Origin: a delta proteobacterium MLS_D
Lineage (GTDB): Bacteria > Desulfobacterota > Syntrophia > Syntrophales > UBA2210
Reading direction: 5' to 3'
Length of the DNA: 64,000 nt
Assembly: GCA_002030015.1 (NCBI GenBank)
Contig: LQBH01000010.1
Coordinates: 1 to 64,000, forward strand
The stretch's first letter is position 1; every line of letters starts with the position of its first letter. The translations under genes were made by a program, and so were the position numbers. Positions 47,615 to 59,484 of this stretch are shown piece by piece. A model generated the notes under the pieces. It was not told where the DNA came from. It saw only the letters and a program-made list of their open reading frames with translations, and did no database searches.

Positions 47615-49705
47615 ATGAGAGCAAACGGAGGGAACAGCGTCATTTCCGGGGAAACATCCGAGCCGATCAACGCTCGGCGGACGGAAACGTTGCTCTTTCC
47701 CGCACTGTTCCGCCACAACGATCTCATCGCCGCCATGTCGACGGCGGAGAACATTCCGCAAAAGAAACTCGTCAATATTCTCAACTATCTTCATTTTTCC
47801 GAATCGCGTCTCTACGTACTGCTCACCCACCCGGACTATCCCGAGCGGACACTGATCAGGGTTCGCCATGAACCATGCAGTACGGACAAGCTGGTCTGCC
47901 ACTGGGACCAGGACTGCGGCGATCCCGACCTTGAACGGTACAACATCCCTTACCTGATCGTGTCGTATGACCAGGCGGTCATCATAGCCCCGGTGCGTGT
48001 CCTGGACGCGAGAGGAAGCATGATGACGCTCCAGCTTCCGGAATACGGGCGTCTCATCAACGAACGAGAACGGCCGCGTTTCCGGTGCAGGAATATCGAG
48101 GCCGAGATCTGGCAGCAGGGCTTCCAAGCCGCCGGACATCTCGTCGACATAAGCGATCGCGCCTTTCGCGTGCATGTCGCGGCGAAACCGCCGTCGTCTT
48201 TTTCCTGGTTCAATACGGACGAGACCGCCATGCTCAGACTGCATGATGGTGAAACCACTTTCTACGCGGCTCCCTGTACCGCCATGTACGAGGAAAGGAA
48301 GGTCCGGGGCCGCGATATCGTGGTTACGCCGCTCAACGATGAAGAAATAAAGCGTTTTCCGCCGAAGGTCTTCCGCAATCCACGCCTGAACAGTTCGACA
48401 CCGCTTCACGTTATTTTCGAACACCCGCTTATAAAGAAAAAGGTGCAGCGGGAAATATTCGATATATCCAACGCCGGTTTTTCTATCCGCGACGATGAAA
48501 AAGACGTTGTCCTGCCGCCCGGACTGATCATTCCCGAAGCTGCTGTTCTCTATGCGGGCGTTGTAAAGATCGGCTGTACGATTCAGGTCGTCTATCGTCG
48601 CAGGGAGAATGACCTCATCCGTTTCGGCTTCGTTATTCTCGACATGAATGTGACCAATTATAAAAAGCTCAACCTTGTTCTCACCACTATGGGCGGCGGA
48701 CATGCAGGTACGTCGAACGTGGTCGACACCGACGAACTCTGGGAATTTTTCTTTGACGCCGATTTTATTTATCCCCAGAAATACAAGGCCCTCCATACCA
48801 TCAAGGCCGATTTCAGAAACCTCTACCGAAAACTGTATGAAGAATCGCCCGAAATCGCCAACCACTTCGTTTACCAGAAAAACGGAAAAATTTACGGGCA
48901 TATAGCGATGTTGCGGGCCTATGAAAAAACCTGGATGGTGCATCACCACGCGGCCCGACCGATGGGCGGCAAAGCCGCCGGACTGCAGGTGCTGAAACAG
49001 CTGATCCTGTACCTGAACGACCTGTATCGCATGCCGTCCGCCAACATGGATCATGTCATCACCTATTACAGGCCGGGAAACAGGTTTCCCGAACGGATCT
49101 TCGGGGGATTCATCGATTACATAAACGACCCCCGTCACGCGTCGCTCGATCGTTTCAGCTACCTTACCTTCCCGCCGAGGGAAGCCGGAGGAAAACTTCC
49201 CGATGACTGGTCCGTGCGGGACTGTACGTCTTCAGATTTCTGGGAATTCGAACAATTCTACCGCAACAGCGGCGGCGGGCTGTTCTCATCGGTCCTGATG
49301 CCCGAGGAAGGCGGGGGCCAGCCACCTCTCGAAACGGTCTACTCGGAAAGCGGTTTTATACGTCGGTGGAGATTCCATGTTCTGGCCAGGCATGATGTTC
49401 CACAGGCGTTCATCATTGTCGAGGAATCGGACGTGGGAATCAACCTGTCCAGCCTGTTGAACGGCTTCAAAGTGTTCATCATACAGCCCGACCTGCCGCC
49501 GGAGATTTTGTTTTCCGCCCTGTCGGCAATGCTGGGTCCCGATACGTCGGGCTCCGTTTCGCTTCTTCTCTATCCGGCGGAGTATGCTGAAACACTCAGT
49601 TCCGGTTATGAATCCAAGAATTACCTGCTCTGGATTCTGAACATGCAGCATGCCGACGAATATATCGATTACCTGGGACGAAAATACCGAATCCGCGTAC
49701 TCTAG
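47615..49705 (+). CDS. PilZ-like protein, 696 aa, with large C-terminal region of unclear family
   Basis: ERPRFRCRNIEAEIW...LVDISDRAF and VQREIFDISNAGFSI PilZ-like motifs; possible acyltransferase-like C-terminal half. Confidence 0.65.
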   Translation: MRANGGNSVISGETSEPINARRTETLLFPALFRHNDLIAAMSTAENIPQKKLVNILNYLHFSESRLYVLLTHPDYPERTLIRVRHEPCSTDKLVCHWDQDCGDPDLERYNIPYLIVSYDQAVIIAPVRVLDARGSMMTLQLPEYGRLINERERPRFRCRNIEAEIWQQGFQAAGHLVDISDRAFRVHVAAKPPSSFSWFNTDETAMLRLHDGETTFYAAPCTAMYEERKVRGRDIVVTPLNDEEIKRFPPKVFRNPRLNSSTPLHVIFEHPLIKKKVQREIFDISNAGFSIRDDEKDVVLPPGLIIPEAAVLYAGVVKIGCTIQVVYRRRENDLIRFGFVILDMNVTNYKKLNLVLTTMGGGHAGTSNVVDTDELWEFFFDADFIYPQKYKALHTIKADFRNLYRKLYEESPEIANHFVYQKNGKIYGHIAMLRAYEKTWMVHHHAARPMGGKAAGLQVLKQLILYLNDLYRMPSANMDHVITYYRPGNRFPERIFGGFIDYINDPRHASLDRFSYLTFPPREAGGKLPDDWSVRDCTSSDFWEFEQFYRNSGGGLFSSVLMPEEGGGQPPLETVYSESGFIRRWRFHVLARHDVPQAFIIVEESDVGINLSSLLNGFKVFIIQPDLPPEILFSALSAMLGPDTSGSVSLLLYPAEYAETLSSGYESKNYLLWILNMQHADEYIDYLGRKYRIRVL

Positions 49706-49715
49706 GAAAGACACA

Positions 49716-52577
49716 ATGGACGACCAGCCTCTCTACAACAGCAGAATCATAAGCAATTTCGTTGAATTTCTGAATGCAGAGCGACCCCGACTGGACACCC
49801 GGGACATCCTGGCGAAATCGGGCATTCCGTCGTACGAACTGGAGGACGAGGGCCACTGGCTGACCCAACGCCAGGTTGACGCCTTTCACGATACCCTGAT
49901 GGAAAAGACGAATGATCCGTCGCTCTTCCGGGAAGCGGGACGCTACATGGTGTTCTCCCGGTCGGCCCGGGTGTTCCGCCAGCTTCTGGTCGGGTTTATC
50001 ACCCCCATACAGGCCTACATGATGCTGAGCAAGGTCGCTTCCTATCTGAACCGCGGCGCCTCGTTCAAGGCCGTCAAAATCGACCGGAACACGGTTGAAA
50101 TCACCTGCCGGCCTTTTGAAGGGGTATATTTCAAACCGTACCAGTGCGAGAACAACAAGGGCAGCTTCGAAGCAGTTGCTGAATTCTTCTGTCACAAACG
50201 GCCTGTCCTGGAACATCCCGAATGCCTGCACCGCGGCGGTAGCTGCTGCCGGTACATCCTCAGATTGCAGGCGTCTGAGCACACCAGGTGGCGCCGCATA
50301 AGCAACTACCTCGGAATCGGTTCGGTTGCGGTTCTGGGCATCAGCCTGTTTTTTCTCACTCCCGCACAGGTCATCGGAACCGCGCTGACCCTGGCGGGAC
50401 TGGTGACAGTCGCGGCTTTCCGTACCCAGCACCTGGAAAAAAAAGACGCCTACGAAAAGCTGACCGCCCAGGGCGACGCCGCGAACCGCCTGCTCGAACA
50501 GATAACCATAGGCTACAACAACGCCCTGCTCGTCCAGGAAATCGGTCAGGCCGTCTCCAGTATTCTCGACATAGAAAAGCTGATGGGCGTTGTCATGGAG
50601 ACCTTGCGAAAACGGCTCAACTTCGACCGTGCGATGATCATGCTTGCTGATTCCGACAAGACGTACCTCGTCTACACAAGTGGGTACGGGTACGACCCCG
50701 AAGTGGAATCCATTCTGAAAACAACCAACTTCCGTCTGGACAACCCCCGCTCGCGGGGTCCCTTCGTCGTCGCCTTCAGAGAGCAGCGCCCCTTTCTCGT
50801 GGATGATGTCGACAACCTGAAAGATGAAATATCCCCACGGACCCTCGAGTTCATACGGAGTTTCAACGTCAGGTCATTCATCTGCGTTCCCATCGTCTAC
50901 GAGGACAAGTCGGAAGGCGTTCTGGCAGTCGATAATTATCATACCAAGCGGTCTCTCAATCAGACCGAGGTCAATCTTCTTATGGGCGTCGCCCGGCAGA
51001 TCGCCGTCAGTATCAATAATGCCCGGTCGCTTCGCCGGATCATGGAAAGCGAGGAACGATTCCGCAGGCTCAGTGAGAATTCTCCGGATATCATTTACAC
51101 CACTGATGAAACGGGCGTTATAACCTACATCAGTCCCGCCGCCCGGAATATTCTGAAATATGAGCTCGGCGAGATGCTGGGTCGCACCTTTGCCGAATTT
51201 TCTCCGGGCGATGACGTGGATGCGATCAGCCGGCCTTCCCGCCGAATACAGCAGGGAGAATCAAAAAAGACAAATTTCGAGGTGCGTCTCACCGCTAAAA
51301 ACGGCGTTGAAAAATTATTTTACATGAGCGGCGCCCCCAACTTCAACGCCCGCGGAGAAATGTCGGGAATCGTCGGCACCCTGAAAGACATCACCGAACA
51401 GCGCACGCTGGAACAGCAGCTGCATCACGCCGAACGAATGAACGCCCTGGGCAGGCTCACCGGCGGTATTTCCCACGATTTCAATAATATTCTGCAGGCC
51501 ATCATGTCGTACCAGCAATTATTGACGGCGAACAAGACATCCGCCGATCCGGATTGGCGCTTTCTCGCCCAGATCGGCGAACTTACAAAGCGCGCGACGG
51601 ACCTGGTGGGACGGCTCCTCGTTTTCAGCAGAAAAGTGGAGAGCAGACTGGAACCGCTCGACATGAACCGTGAGATCACCAATATTTACGAACTCCTGCG
51701 CGGGACCCTTCCGAAAAACATCGTGCTCACTCTGGATCCTGCGGAGGATCCGTGTATCATACACGGCGACAGGGGACAGCTGGGACAGGTCATCATGAAC
51801 CTGGCCGTCAACGCCCGCGATGCCATGCCCGACGGGGGTGAACTAAAGATAAGCACGGGCATCGTGATTTTCGAACAGGACCGCTATTACAGAAACGTCC
51901 GGATGAACGCGGGTGAGCATGTGCTTCTCACGGTTTCTGACACGGGACAGGGCATCGAGCGGAAGCACCTGGACCATATTTTCGAACCCTATTTCACCAC
52001 GAAAGAAACGGACAAAGGAACGGGCATAGGCCTCTCCGTGGTCTACGGGATCATCAAGAATCACGGTGGTTTTATTTTCTGCGATTCCGAACCGGGACGG
52101 GGAACAACCTTCGAAATATATCTGCCCAAAGCCGAAGAAGAATATGTTTTCGACACCTTCGAAGACACAGGTAAAAAAAAGGCGCCCTGCAGGGGGAACG
52201 AAACGATTCTGATGGTCGACGACGAGCCGTCCCTGCTCGAAACGGGCCGGGAGCTGTTTTCACTTCTCGGGTACTCGGTACTCACGGCCGAGTCGGGAGA
52301 AAGCGCCCTGGCAATTATCGAACGGGAACAAGGAGGCATCGATATGGTCGTTCTGGACCTGATGATGCCGGGCATGAGCGGAGAACAATGCCTGGCGGAA
52401 ATAAAGAAGATCGCGCCCTCCATGAAAGTGGTGGCGGTCAGTGGCTATTCCGGCGTCACAGTTCGGGAAGACATTATCCGGAAGGGCGCCGTCGACTTTC
52501 TCCAGAAGCCGTACCTCGTCGAAACTCTAAGCGCGAGAATCCGCGAGATTTTCGATCACTCCGGCCGGTCTTCGTAG
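49716..52577 (+). CDS. Hybrid sensor histidine kinase/response regulator
   Basis: Novel N-terminal domain, TM pair, GAF, PAS, LTGGISHDFNNILQAIMSYQQLL H box, HATPase, C-terminal receiver (DMVVLDLMMPGMSGE). Confidence 0.9.
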   Translation: MDDQPLYNSRIISNFVEFLNAERPRLDTRDILAKSGIPSYELEDEGHWLTQRQVDAFHDTLMEKTNDPSLFREAGRYMVFSRSARVFRQLLVGFITPIQAYMMLSKVASYLNRGASFKAVKIDRNTVEITCRPFEGVYFKPYQCENNKGSFEAVAEFFCHKRPVLEHPECLHRGGSCCRYILRLQASEHTRWRRISNYLGIGSVAVLGISLFFLTPAQVIGTALTLAGLVTVAAFRTQHLEKKDAYEKLTAQGDAANRLLEQITIGYNNALLVQEIGQAVSSILDIEKLMGVVMETLRKRLNFDRAMIMLADSDKTYLVYTSGYGYDPEVESILKTTNFRLDNPRSRGPFVVAFREQRPFLVDDVDNLKDEISPRTLEFIRSFNVRSFICVPIVYEDKSEGVLAVDNYHTKRSLNQTEVNLLMGVARQIAVSINNARSLRRIMESEERFRRLSENSPDIIYTTDETGVITYISPAARNILKYELGEMLGRTFAEFSPGDDVDAISRPSRRIQQGESKKTNFEVRLTAKNGVEKLFYMSGAPNFNARGEMSGIVGTLKDITEQRTLEQQLHHAERMNALGRLTGGISHDFNNILQAIMSYQQLLTANKTSADPDWRFLAQIGELTKRATDLVGRLLVFSRKVESRLEPLDMNREITNIYELLRGTLPKNIVLTLDPAEDPCIIHGDRGQLGQVIMNLAVNARDAMPDGGELKISTGIVIFEQDRYYRNVRMNAGEHVLLTVSDTGQGIERKHLDHIFEPYFTTKETDKGTGIGLSVVYGIIKNHGGFIFCDSEPGRGTTFEIYLPKAEEEYVFDTFEDTGKKKAPCRGNETILMVDDEPSLLETGRELFSLLGYSVLTAESGESALAIIEREQGGIDMVVLDLMMPGMSGEQCLAEIKKIAPSMKVVAVSGYSGVTVREDIIRKGAVDFLQKPYLVETLSARIREIFDHSGRSS

Positions 52578-53386
52578 GGCCTCATTCCCCGGGCCATGAT
52601 AAGGGGCGTATAGGTGAACCGGCGCGGGTTGGAAAAAAACATCCTGAAATCATCCCTGAACGCATCCGCACCACCCGGGTATCCGTCAAAGAGAGCGGGC
52701 AGTCTTACTATGCCCACGTCGATTTTTTTCATCCAGTTGAACAGGTCCTCCTGCCGTGTCTCGCCGTAGATCAGGTGATGCGCGACGAGGTTCATCTCGA
52801 TATTGACATACTTTCCGTCATAGAGGTGGGAGTAAAGTTTCCGGCCGGCGTAAACGTCGAAATTATAGTCCTCGTCCAGGCGCGACGCCAGATTCACCAG
52901 TATGTTCTCAATTGCTCCCGGCAACTCGTAATGATTGAGACAGATGCCGTCGAGATCCATCAGGCACAGGCATCCTCCCGGTTTAAGCAGCGGCCGCAGC
53001 AGGCGGACGATCTCCGGGCTTTCCCGGCTGAAATATTCGAGAATAAAACGCACCCAGATGACATCGAAACCGCCCGGTATGTCCAGCGGCCGCGTCAGGT
53101 CGCCCCGGATGAATTCGATGCCCTGTCGTCCACCGTAATGCCGCTTCGCGTAATCCAGCCGTTCCTCCGAGGCATCAACGCCAACGACAAAGCCATCCGA
53201 CCCAACAATGGAATGCAGGATCGAAGTGGTTTTTCCCGAACCGCACCCCAGATCGAGAACGCGCATCCCGGATTGCACTCCGCACCAGGCAGCCTGTTCC
53301 CTGACCGCCCGGGGATCGGTTTTTATCTCCAGGCGGAGTGCCTCGTCCTCGTTTTCCATGAGATACCCGCGACGCGTCGCTTCCAT
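52556..53386 (-). CDS. Class I SAM-dependent methyltransferase
   Basis: MRVLDLGCGSGKTTSILHSIVGSDGFVVGVDAS; start position uncertain. Confidence 0.8.
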   Translation of the reverse strand: MEATRRGYLMENEDEALRLEIKTDPRAVREQAAWCGVQSGMRVLDLGCGSGKTTSILHSIVGSDGFVVGVDASEERLDYAKRHYGGRQGIEFIRGDLTRPLDIPGGFDVIWVRFILEYFSRESPEIVRLLRPLLKPGGCLCLMDLDGICLNHYELPGAIENILVNLASRLDEDYNFDVYAGRKLYSHLYDGKYVNIEMNLVAHHLIYGETRQEDLFNWMKKIDVGIVRLPALFDGYPGGADAFRDDFRMFFSNPRRFTYTPLIMARGMRPYEDRPE

Positions 53387-53436
53387 CACGCCTTCCGCCC
53401 TTTCTTCGGAAACACCAGCCGCGATGTTCCCGTCGG

Positions 53437-54222
53437 TCACAATCGTATCGTCCCCTCCGAGTAGATCGCCGCTTCGCCCGATATAGCGACCCGATCGCCC
53501 AGCGATGAACACCACAACTCTCCGCCGCGCTTCGAGACCTGCACGGCGTGCAGTTTTGTCTTTCCAAGTACCCGTGCCCAATACGGCGCGAGGACACAGT
53601 GGGACGATCCCGTCACCGGATCCTCCGGAACGCCGACGCGGGGCGCGAAAAACCGCGACACAATATCGCTTTCGTCGCCCCGGGCGGTTATGATGACGCC
53701 CCGAAAGGGTACCTGTTCCAGGACGGTCATGTCGGGTCGAGCGGCCCGAACCGCATGCTCATCGTCCAGAACGACGAGGAGGTCCTCCTCTGATTCAAAG
53801 ACGCTCCGGGGTGTAACGCCCAGGGCATCTTCAAGCCCCGGAGGAACGCCGGCGGGCCGCGTTGACCGTGCGGGGAAATCCATGACAAAGAGCTCACCCC
53901 GGCTGGTCACGGCGAGCCGTCCGCTCCACCTCGTCCGGAACAGAACTTCGTCGCCGGTCCACCCCCGGCGGGTCATGACGACAAAGGCGGCCGCCAGTGT
54001 CGCGTGCCCGCAGAGAGTGACTTCCGTTGTCGGAGTAAACCATCGCAGGTCAAACCCATCGTCGGCAGGCACAAGAAAGGCCGTTTCCGAAAGGTTGTTT
54101 TCCATGGCGATCGACTGCAACAGCCCGTCGTCGATCCAGTGGTCCAGGATGCAGACTGCCGCCGGATTGCCACTGAACACCGTCGACGTGAAGGCATCGA
54201 TGTGGTATAAGGGGATATTCAT
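53437..54222 (-). CDS. PhzF-family epimerase/isomerase
   Basis: IPLYHIDAFTSTVFSGNPAAVCIL, LSETAFLVP, EDPVTGSSHCVLAPYW. Confidence 0.9.
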   Translation of the reverse strand: MNIPLYHIDAFTSTVFSGNPAAVCILDHWIDDGLLQSIAMENNLSETAFLVPADDGFDLRWFTPTTEVTLCGHATLAAAFVVMTRRGWTGDEVLFRTRWSGRLAVTSRGELFVMDFPARSTRPAGVPPGLEDALGVTPRSVFESEEDLLVVLDDEHAVRAARPDMTVLEQVPFRGVIITARGDESDIVSRFFAPRVGVPEDPVTGSSHCVLAPYWARVLGKTKLHAVQVSKRGGELWCSSLGDRVAISGEAAIYSEGTIRL

Positions 54223-54290
54223 ATACACCGCTCCCTGTTGTTCTGTAACGTCGCGCCGGCCGAAGAAAATATTCCGCCGGCAAGCCGGAC

Positions 54291-55103
54291 TCAATCGGCC
54301 TTGTGCAGGTGGACATCCTGTTGCGGGAAAGGAATGGAAATACCCTCGGCGTCAAAGCGCTTCTTGATCCGTTCCTGTGTATCGAATAAAACACCCCAGT
54401 AATCACCGCTTTTTACCCAGGGCCGCACGGCAAAATCCACGCTGCTGTCGGAAAGCGACAGTACGGCGACGGTGAACGCCGGATCGGAAAGAACGCGGTC
54501 ATCCCCGGTGAGAATTTCTTCCAGCGTTTTTCGAACCTTGTCCAGATCGTCACGGTAACTCACGGAAGCGACCAGGTCCACACGGCGTTGATCCTTCGCC
54601 GAGTAATTGGTGATATTATCGGACGTCAACTTCGCGTTCGGCACGATGATACGCTTGTTGTCCGGCGATTTCAGCCCCGTGGTGAAAATGCCGATGTCCT
54701 CCACCGTTCCGCCTGTGCCGGCCGCCTCGATGTAGTCCCCGACCTTGAATGGTTTAAAGATCACCATCAGGACACCGGCGGCGAAATTGGCCAGTGATCC
54801 CTGCAATGCCAGGCCGATAGCGAGACCGGCGGCGCCGACCACCGCTATAAAGGAAGCCGTCTGCACGCCCAGCTTCCCCACGGCCGCGATAATGACGAAA
54901 GCCAGCACGGCGACGTAGGTAACGCTCGCCGTGAAAGAGATCAGCATCTCGTCCACGTTGCTCTTTTCGAGAACCCGCCTGATCAGTGCCCGAATAGCCT
55001 TCGCCGCGAAATACCCGATGATGAGTATCGCCGCGGCGCCGATTACCCTGAACCCGTACAACGCAACCCATGCCTGAATAGTTCCCGTCATCTGTTCCAT
55101 CAC
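54291..55103 (-). CDS. MscS-family mechanosensitive channel
   Basis: GLAIGLALQGSLANFAAGVLMVIFKPFKVGDYIEAAGTGGTVEDIGIFTT. Confidence 0.92.
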   Translation of the reverse strand: MMEQMTGTIQAWVALYGFRVIGAAAILIIGYFAAKAIRALIRRVLEKSNVDEMLISFTASVTYVAVLAFVIIAAVGKLGVQTASFIAVVGAAGLAIGLALQGSLANFAAGVLMVIFKPFKVGDYIEAAGTGGTVEDIGIFTTGLKSPDNKRIIVPNAKLTSDNITNYSAKDQRRVDLVASVSYRDDLDKVRKTLEEILTGDDRVLSDPAFTVAVLSLSDSSVDFAVRPWVKSGDYWGVLFDTQERIKKRFDAEGISIPFPQQDVHLHKAD

Positions 55104-55669
55104 ACTCCTCCTGCATCATGTTCACTGTGTCGCGTTGACATAGCGCCGTTCCACAGGAACAGCGTCCCTCGAGACATCGTTAATCTCTCCAAGCGTCTTT
55201 GCGGATCAACGAATCGAGACCCTCCAGGCATCCCGGCCGCGGGTTTCAAACAATTCCCTTCGCCGTCGAGAAGTGCTCCGTTGCGGATCACAATCCACCA
55301 GGTCGTTCAGCACGGCGCCGGGATATTCGTTCCCGCTGTTCGCTCGTCAGCGTTGATACAGGGAATCCACTCGAGAAAATATAATGAAAATAATATTATT
55401 TCAAACATTAAAATACTGTTTTCGGCGGGCCGGACCTTTGATGCGCATACCGCCGAGCGCGTCGCCCACTGACACGGACGGCTTTGACGCGACAGCGTGA
55501 GAACAACTCCAGAAAATGTATTGCCAAATGACACGATCCTTGTTCTAATGCGGGGTCAATGTCCCGCCGGGTGCCCCCGTAAAACATGAAATTTCAAAGG
55601 CGGCGGTCGTTTCACCCGGCTTCGACCCCCTGAAACAGCACGCAGGCCCGGCCGCCATGGAGGTAAAGC

Positions 55670-57751
55670 ATGACATCCGATGAAGCAGTTTCCATGAACG
55701 ACACCATCAACACGCTCCGGTTTCTCGCCGTTGACGCCATCGAAAAGGCCCGGTCGGGGCATCCCGGACTTCCCCTGGGAAGCGCCCCCGCGGCCGCCGT
55801 GCTCTGGCTGAACCACCTGCGTCACAATCCGGTCAACCCGCGCTGGTACAACCGGGATCGTTTCGTGCTGTCCGCGGGTCACGGCTCCATGCTCCTCTAC
55901 GGACTGCTTCACGTGACGGGATACGACCTCTCACTGGACGATATCCGGGCGTTCCGCGCGTGGAAAAGCAGGACACCGGGACATCCGGAATACGGTCATA
56001 CGCCGGGAGTGGAGGTCACCACCGGCCCCCTGGGTCAGGGCATCGCCAACGCCGTGGGAATGGCCGCGGCGGAGGCCTTTTTGTCCGCCCGCTACAACCG
56101 GCCCGGGTATCCCCTGGTCGATCACCATACCTACGTCATCGCGGGCGACGGTGACCTTATGGAAGGAGTGTCCCGCGAGGCCTGCTCCCTGGCGGGTCAT
56201 CTGCGCCTGGGAAAACTCATCATGCTGTATGACGACAATAAAATATCCCTCGCCGGAACGACATCCCTCTGCTTCACCGAAGACGTAAAGCAAGGCTTCG
56301 AGGCGGCTGGATGGCAGGTACAACAAGTCGACGACGGAAACGACGTCCAGGCCCTGGACAAGGCTATCGCGGCGGCGAAGGTCGACAGGTCCCGCCCCTC
56401 CCTTATCGCCGTTAGAACCATCATCGGTTATGGATCACCGAAAAAACAGGGTACCTTCGGCGCGCACGGCTCCCCCCTGGGCAACGAGGAAGTCGCGGCG
56501 GCGAAACGCCGTCTCGGCTGGCCCGAATCGCCGGACTTTTATGTACCCGACACCGTCCACCGCGTGACGGCGTCATGCCGCGAAGAGGGCGCCAAAGCCG
56601 AATCAGCGTGGCTCGACCTCCTGGAACGATACCGCGCGGCCTTCCCCGGCGAAGCCGCCGAATTCGACCGGACAGTGGACGGACGTCTGCCCGAAAAGTG
56701 GGAGACGGCCCTTCCCTCCTTCGACGACCGGAAAGATGCGAACATAGCCACCAGGAAAGCCTCGGAAGAAGTGATGCAGGCACTCGGCGCCGTTCTTCCC
56801 GAACTGGCGGGAGGCACGGCAGACCTGAATCCGTCTACGCTTGCCTGGATAAAAGGGGGAGGCGATTTTCAGTCGCCTGAAACAACCCCTGCCGAGGGCG
56901 TCCAGGGTTCCGCCGGCGGTCCCTGGGGATACGAAGGCAGAAATATACATTTCGGTGTCCGCGAACACGCCATGGCCGCCATAGCTTCGGGCATGGCCCT
57001 CCACGGCGGCGTCATTCCCTTCACGGGCACTTTTTTCACTTTTTCCGATTACATGCGTCCTTCAATCCGCCTGGCGGCGCTTATGGGCATCCGTGTTATT
57101 TATGTCTTTTCTCATGACAGCATCGGCGTCGGCGAAGACGGTCCCACGCATCAGCCGGTTGAGCAGCTTATGAGCCTGCGCTGCATGCCGAATCTTTCGG
57201 TCATCCGGCCGACCGACGCGACGGAAACAGTCGAAGCCTGGCGTCTCGCCCTGACCCGTAGAGACGGCCCCACGGCCCTTGTGCTTTCCCGGCAGGGGCT
57301 GCCCGTGCTGGATCGAAGCCGCCTCGGGAGTGCGGAAGGAGCCAGGCGGGGCGGATACGTGCTCTGGGAATCGTCCGACACAACGCCTGATGTTATTATC
57401 ATGGGTACGGGTTCCGAATGCGCCGTGGCTCTCGCCGCCGGCGAAGCACTGGCCCGGGATAACATCGCCGTTCGGGTGGTGAGCCTGCCGAGCTGGGATA
57501 TTTTTGACCGTCAGCCTCGTGATTACCGGGACGCGGTGCTGCCGCCCGGCGTGAACAATCGGATAGCCGTGGAAGCCGGTTCTGTCATTGGATGGGAACG
57601 TTACCTGGGAAGTGAAGGAATCGCCGTCGGCATGGAAAGTTTCGGGGCGAGCGCGCCGGCCGACGTACTGTACGAACGGTACGGCATCACACTGGCGCGC
57701 ATTGTCGACGAGGCGAAAACACTTCTGAAAAAAGGAAACCCGTCGTCATGA
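55670..57751 (+). CDS. tkt: Transketolase
   Basis: [58 protein letters not shown]. Confidence 0.95.
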   Translation: MTSDEAVSMNDTINTLRFLAVDAIEKARSGHPGLPLGSAPAAAVLWLNHLRHNPVNPRWYNRDRFVLSAGHGSMLLYGLLHVTGYDLSLDDIRAFRAWKSRTPGHPEYGHTPGVEVTTGPLGQGIANAVGMAAAEAFLSARYNRPGYPLVDHHTYVIAGDGDLMEGVSREACSLAGHLRLGKLIMLYDDNKISLAGTTSLCFTEDVKQGFEAAGWQVQQVDDGNDVQALDKAIAAAKVDRSRPSLIAVRTIIGYGSPKKQGTFGAHGSPLGNEEVAAAKRRLGWPESPDFYVPDTVHRVTASCREEGAKAESAWLDLLERYRAAFPGEAAEFDRTVDGRLPEKWETALPSFDDRKDANIATRKASEEVMQALGAVLPELAGGTADLNPSTLAWIKGGGDFQSPETTPAEGVQGSAGGPWGYEGRNIHFGVREHAMAAIASGMALHGGVIPFTGTFFTFSDYMRPSIRLAALMGIRVIYVFSHDSIGVGEDGPTHQPVEQLMSLRCMPNLSVIRPTDATETVEAWRLALTRRDGPTALVLSRQGLPVLDRSRLGSAEGARRGGYVLWESSDTTPDVIIMGTGSECAVALAAGEALARDNIAVRVVSLPSWDIFDRQPRDYRDAVLPPGVNNRIAVEAGSVIGWERYLGSEGIAVGMESFGASAPADVLYERYGITLARIVDEAKTLLKKGNPSS

Positions 57752-59454
57752 AAACAACTGTGCACCTTGCCGGATTCGACGACTACCGGTCCCTGATCAA
57801 CGACACAGTAGAAAACCTTCGAAAAGAATCCATCATCGAACGTATTCACGAAAAGGACCATACCGTCTGGAAGCCGGAACCAAAAGAAATCTCCAACCGC
57901 CTGGGGTGGCTCACGGCACCCGACGACATGAGTTCGGAAGTTGGAAGCATCAATCGTTTCGTCGCCGAGTGCCGTTCCGAAGGTTTCACAAACGCCGTCC
58001 TGCTGGGCATGGGAGGATCGAGCCTCGCGCCCGAAGTATTCCGCAGAACGTTCGGTTTTCGACACGATTATTTGGATCTCTCGATTCTCGACAGTACCGA
58101 TCCGGGCGCGATTCTTCATCACACGACCCGCATGAACCCGGCCCGGACGCTTGTCGTCGTATCTACCAAGTCGGGAACCACCGTGGAGACTCTGTCTCTT
58201 TTTAAATTGCTTTACACTCTCATCGCAGACGATCGGGGCGCGGCCGTGGCGGGAGATCACTTTACCGCCGTCACCGATCCCGGCTCACCCCTGGTCGGTC
58301 TCGCCGGGGAACGCGGGTTCCGACATGTTTTCCTCAACGATCCTGATACGGGTGGCCGGTACTCGGCCCTGTCCTTTTTCGGACTCGTACCGGCGGCTCT
58401 CTGCGGCATCGATATTTCTTACCTGCTGATCCGCGGGGCCGCGGCTGCCCGAAGTTTCGAAACAACGGGCGACATTTCCGAGACTACGAATCCCGCCGCT
58501 TTTCTCGGCGCGCTCCTGGGATCCCTTGCCATGGCCGGCCGCGACAAGCTCACGTTTCTTATATCACCGCAGGTGGAAAGCTTCGGCGCGTGGCTGGAAC
58601 AACTCATTGCTGAAAGCCTCGGCAAGGAAGGACGGGGTATTCTTCCCGTGGTGAATGAACCGGAAGCGCCCGTCGAAACCTACGGCCGGGACCGCCTTTT
58701 TCTGCATCTCAAACTCGCCTGGGACAGGTCGATTGATGAACGAGCCGACGCCCTGATCCGTGCCGGATACCCGGTCATCACGGTGACAATCAAAGATCTC
58801 TACGAACTGGGCGGGCAGTGTTTTTTCTGGGAGGCGGCTGTCGCCGTGGCGGGACAGGTCATGTCGGTCAACCCCTTCGATCAGCCTGACGTGGAAGCCT
58901 CAAAGCATCTCACGAGACTTTTCCTCGACGAGTACCGTGAAACCGGCCGGTTTCCACCGGAAGCGCCGTCACAGCAGGAAAACGGCATTACCGTATACGG
59001 CGGACCCGATGGGGCGGTCACGCTCCATGACGCCCTTGGAACGTTTCTCGGCCGGGTGCGGGAAGGGGCATACCTGGGCATACTGGCATTCCTGAAACAG
59101 AAGGCCGAGATCGACCGCGCGCTGGCCGAATTCCGCGAGGTCGTTCTCACGCGGTTTCACTGTTCCACGTCCGTCGGGTACGGCCCACGCTACCTCCATT
59201 CCACGGGACAATTGTACAAGGGTGACGGGGGATCGGGACTGTTCATCCTGTTTACGGCGAACGACGCACATGATATTCATATTCCCGACGAGGCGGACGA
59301 ACCGGACCCTTCGCTCTTTTTCGGCGTGTTGAAAACAGCCCAGGCACGGGCCGACCGAAGGGCTCTTCTGGAGGCGGGGAGACCGACGCTGGCAGTCCAC
59401 CTGGGGAACGATCCGGTCACGGGCATCCGCCGCCTGACTGAGCTGATCGCCTGA
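57748..59454 (+). CDS. Glucose-6-phosphate isomerase, like the PGI half of transaldolase-PGI proteins
   Basis: [31 protein letters not shown]; 4-bp overlap with tkt. Confidence 0.85.
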   Translation: MKTTVHLAGFDDYRSLINDTVENLRKESIIERIHEKDHTVWKPEPKEISNRLGWLTAPDDMSSEVGSINRFVAECRSEGFTNAVLLGMGGSSLAPEVFRRTFGFRHDYLDLSILDSTDPGAILHHTTRMNPARTLVVVSTKSGTTVETLSLFKLLYTLIADDRGAAVAGDHFTAVTDPGSPLVGLAGERGFRHVFLNDPDTGGRYSALSFFGLVPAALCGIDISYLLIRGAAAARSFETTGDISETTNPAAFLGALLGSLAMAGRDKLTFLISPQVESFGAWLEQLIAESLGKEGRGILPVVNEPEAPVETYGRDRLFLHLKLAWDRSIDERADALIRAGYPVITVTIKDLYELGGQCFFWEAAVAVAGQVMSVNPFDQPDVEASKHLTRLFLDEYRETGRFPPEAPSQQENGITVYGGPDGAVTLHDALGTFLGRVREGAYLGILAFLKQKAEIDRALAEFREVVLTRFHCSTSVGYGPRYLHSTGQLYKGDGGSGLFILFTANDAHDIHIPDEADEPDPSLFFGVLKTAQARADRRALLEAGRPTLAVHLGNDPVTGIRRLTELIA

Positions 59455-59484
59455 ATCGTTCAGGAACAAGCCTGAGACAAGGCG

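Noticed and set aside
47540-49138. 532-aa minus-strand ORF
   Set aside because: Antisense to the 696-aa PilZ-like gene; high-GC shadow ORF with no recognisable domain.
49596-50432. 278-aa minus-strand ORF
   Set aside because: Antisense to the start of the hybrid kinase gene; no domain recognised.
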